Notes under the pieces: generated by a model
Told to the model about the DNA's origin: nothing
Database searches by the model: none
The model's input: the letters and a program-made list of their open reading frames with translations, nothing else
Assembly (NCBI GenBank): GCA_965247435.1
Contig: OZ252019.1
Coordinates: 2,914,001-2,978,000 of the forward strand
DNA length: 64,000 nucleotides
Reading direction: 5' to 3'
DNA from: Ilyomonas sp965247435
GTDB taxonomy: Bacteria; Bacteroidota; Bacteroidia; Chitinophagales; Chitinophagaceae
Made by a program: the position numbers and the translations under genes
Shown here: positions 62,327-64,000 of the stretch, piece by piece
How the letters are laid out: each line of letters opens with the position of its first letter
Position numbering within the stretch: the stretch's first letter is position 1

Positions 62327-63256
62327 ATGAAGCGTAAAAAAATTTGGCAAAAAACGCACATCACGTTATACAAAAATGGTTGGTGTTACCTGCTTACAGC
62401 ACTATTCTGCAGCATTCCGGTTGTATGCCCCGCGCAGGATAGCGACAGCACTTACGAAGCAGACGATACCGTTGCAACCGAGGCCTCTGGCTACAACGGC
62501 AACAGCAACGATACGGGTAACCACTACCCTGCTGCCACCAACTTTTTTAACCATAAAGACAGCGTTGGCCAACCTTATACCGGCACAAAAATGCAATCCC
62601 GCATTTCTGCTGCTGATGCAGTAGATAAATTGAAAGCAGAAGACGATTTCTGGTATGTAAAGAGCATCGAAAAGTTTAAATCATCGGCCGTAAATGTGCA
62701 ATACGACAAAGCATACAAAGATAGCCTTGCGGCAACGGGCAACAAGGATAACAGCACGCAGCAATTCTCGGAAGAAGAAACGGGCAGCTTTCAGCTACCG
62801 TATTGGGCAGCAGTGATTATCTGGGGCGTAATCATTGCCGTTTTTTTGTTTGCGGTTGTTTATTTTTTAACAGCTAATAAAATAAATATTTTTTCGCGCA
62901 GCAGCGCCGGCGGCAGGGCCGGAACAGACGACGAAGTGGTTGATTTATTTGCAACACATTATACAGACATGCTGCAGAAGGCATACGCAGAAAAAAATTA
63001 TCGTTTGGCAGTCCGTATTCTGTATCTGCAAACGCTTAAGATGCTCAGTGAGAAAAATATTATCCATTTCAAGGCCGACTATACCAATTTAAATTACCTG
63101 CAGCAGCTATCGTCCACCATGTTTTACAAAGATTTTTTTGTAATAACCCGCCATTATGAGTATGTATGGTATGGTGGCTTTGGCGTATCAGAAGGCGCTT
63201 TTGATACCATAAAAAATGATTTTGCACAAATACAAAATAAAGTATTGCACGGATGA
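62327..63256 (+). CDS. DUF4129-domain membrane protein
   Basis: 309 residues. An N-terminal signal or anchor (WCYLLTALFCSIPVVCPAQ) is followed by a low-complexity D/S/T/N-rich stretch (about residues 40-90), a central membrane helix (AAVIIWGVIIAVFLFAVVYFLTA) and a C-terminal DUF4129 domain (MLQKAYAEKNYRLAVRILYLQTLKMLSEK ... FFVITRHYEYVWYGGFGVSEGAFDTI). The DUF4129 is also the C-terminal part of TgpA-like transglutaminases. It overlaps the next gene by four bases (ATGA), so translational coupling is likely. Confidence 0.85.
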   Translation: MKRKKIWQKTHITLYKNGWCYLLTALFCSIPVVCPAQDSDSTYEADDTVATEASGYNGNSNDTGNHYPAATNFFNHKDSVGQPYTGTKMQSRISAADAVDKLKAEDDFWYVKSIEKFKSSAVNVQYDKAYKDSLAATGNKDNSTQQFSEEETGSFQLPYWAAVIIWGVIIAVFLFAVVYFLTANKINIFSRSSAGGRAGTDDEVVDLFATHYTDMLQKAYAEKNYRLAVRILYLQTLKMLSEKNIIHFKADYTNLNYLQQLSSTMFYKDFFVITRHYEYVWYGGFGVSEGAFDTIKNDFAQIQNKVLHG

Positions 63257-64000
63257 AGAAAGCGCTGCCATACATTGCGGGCGCTGTATTGTTGACGGCA
63301 CTTCTGCTGTTGGTTTTTTTACATAAAGAGCCGCGCAAATTCGACGGCCGCATTACCCTTAACCCAAAAGAGAAAATACCTTATGGCACGTATGCAGCCT
63401 ACCAGTTATTAAAGCAGCAATTTCCTGCGGCAACCATCGAAATCAATAAATATGCACCGGCCAAGTGGCAAAACATTTCTTTTGACTCCAATGGCCAGGT
63501 ATTATTAATCATAAATAATTTCTTCAATCCTACACTCGCTGAGCTGAAGCACCTTGCCCGATTTGCACAGGCGGACAATTATATTTTCATCAGCAGCCTG
63601 CAAATGAATGAGACGGCACAGCGCTTTTTTAACACACAGCAGGAAGACGTTTACAATCCTTTTGCACTGCAGCAGGAGCATGGTATTGTACGCATGCACG
63701 ACTCTTTTGCGGTACGGTTGGATACCGCCGCTTATGCACAACCTGTTGCCTTTGTATATCCGGGCATATCGTACAACAATACGTTTACCCAATACGATAG
63801 CAGCACCGCCTACCCGCTTGGCTACAATAGTAATGGCACGCCCAACCTGCTGGCGATTAATACAAAGCAAGGTGCTATTTTTTTACACGCCGCTCCCATT
63901 ACGTTCACCAATTTTTTTATACTCTACGGCAGCAATCATACTTATTTTGAAAAACTGCTGCGCCTTTTGCCCCAGGGCGCGCGGAGAATTGTCTGGGATG
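63253..64000 (+). CDS. DUF4350-domain protein, 3' end beyond the window
   Basis: At least 249 residues, open at the right edge. It begins at the ATG overlapping the DUF4129 stop (ATGA). A hydrophobic helix (LPYIAGAVLLTALLLLVFLH) precedes the DUF4350 domain: NPKEKIPYGTYAAYQLLKQQFP, then LLIINNFFNPTLAELKHLARFAQADNYIFISS, and TKQGAIFLHAAPITFTNFFILYG. DUF4350 proteins resemble glutamine amidotransferase-like or receptor domains and belong with MoxR/DUF58 clusters. The remainder would be to the right. Confidence 0.85.
   Translation, partial: MKKALPYIAGAVLLTALLLLVFLHKEPRKFDGRITLNPKEKIPYGTYAAYQLLKQQFPAATIEINKYAPAKWQNISFDSNGQVLLIINNFFNPTLAELKHLARFAQADNYIFISSLQMNETAQRFFNTQQEDVYNPFALQQEHGIVRMHDSFAVRLDTAAYAQPVAFVYPGISYNNTFTQYDSSTAYPLGYNSNGTPNLLAINTKQGAIFLHAAPITFTNFFILYGSNHTYFEKLLRLLPQGARRIVWD

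Overview
The window reads as chromosome of a member of the Bacteroidota, most likely family Chitinophagaceae or a close relative. This rests on several signs: two proteins with C-terminal type IX secretion (T9SS) sorting domains, a T9SS plug protein and a DUF6089 barrel; promoter -7 boxes of the form TAnnTTTG; a TonB-dependent receptor with a carboxypeptidase-like N-terminal domain; LytS/LytTR signalling; and many short lipoproteins. The placement comes from family content only. No rRNA or other species marker is present.

Layout. 0.1-11 kb is mostly minus-strand accessory genes: an SRPBCC protein, an MBL hydrolase, a secreted sugar isomerase-like protein, a GNAT enzyme and its decayed paralogue, a large CehA/McbA-type secreted protein, a methyltransferase, a SnoaL-like lipoprotein with an internal stop, a CxxCH/alpha-toroid protein and an ankyrin protein. 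11-13.5 kb holds a LytS/LytTR two-component pair preceded by GTTGAGGGA direct repeats. 13.6-18 kb has APS/PAPS reductase, 1-Cys peroxiredoxin, a DUF4142 lipoprotein and DNA polymerase IV. 18-26.4 kb carries secreted or lipid-anchored proteins (matrixin-like protease, TPR lipoprotein, PQQ sugar dehydrogenase), a HAD phosphatase and a DUF1569 protein. 26.7-36 kb is housekeeping: RluA-type pseudouridine synthase, cysteine desulfurase, GH13 hydrolase, ispE, bifunctional nuclease, fructosamine kinase, HPF, OmpH and an APC permease.

36-41.3 kb is an accessory island of small unrelated genes: NTF2-like, a frameshifted VOC protein, HXXEE, an ECF42-type sigma factor with its DGPF/YCII partner and a duplicated YCII fragment, DinB and an orphan. 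Long imperfect palindromes separate some of them and resemble integron attC sites, but no integrase is present. 41.4-48.5 kb returns to core genes: T9SS plug protein, SRP RNA, transaldolase, korA, SDR, MmcQ/YjbR and era. At 48.6-49.1 kb an initiator tRNA gene is followed by a GIY-YIG endonuclease gene that ends inside a second, partial copy of the same tRNA, which is followed by a truncated second endonuclease. This looks like a tRNA-associated mobile unit.

49.2-56.3 kb has a GIN-domain protein, a TPP riboswitch in front of a TonB-dependent receptor (so probably thiamin or precursor uptake), a POTRA/barrel protein, NAD kinase and a DUF6089 barrel. A 128-bp MITE-like element lies at 56.35-56.48 kb. 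56.5-58.6 kb encodes the paired TIGR03915/radical-SAM putative DNA repair proteins. 58.9-60.5 kb is a seven-fold repeat T9SS protein. 60.5-64 kb is the RDD / SpoIIM / DUF4129 / DUF4350 membrane cluster, which runs off the right edge. The best leads for new biology are the tRNA-fMet/GIY-YIG tandem, the attC-like palindromes and the radical-SAM DNA repair pair.
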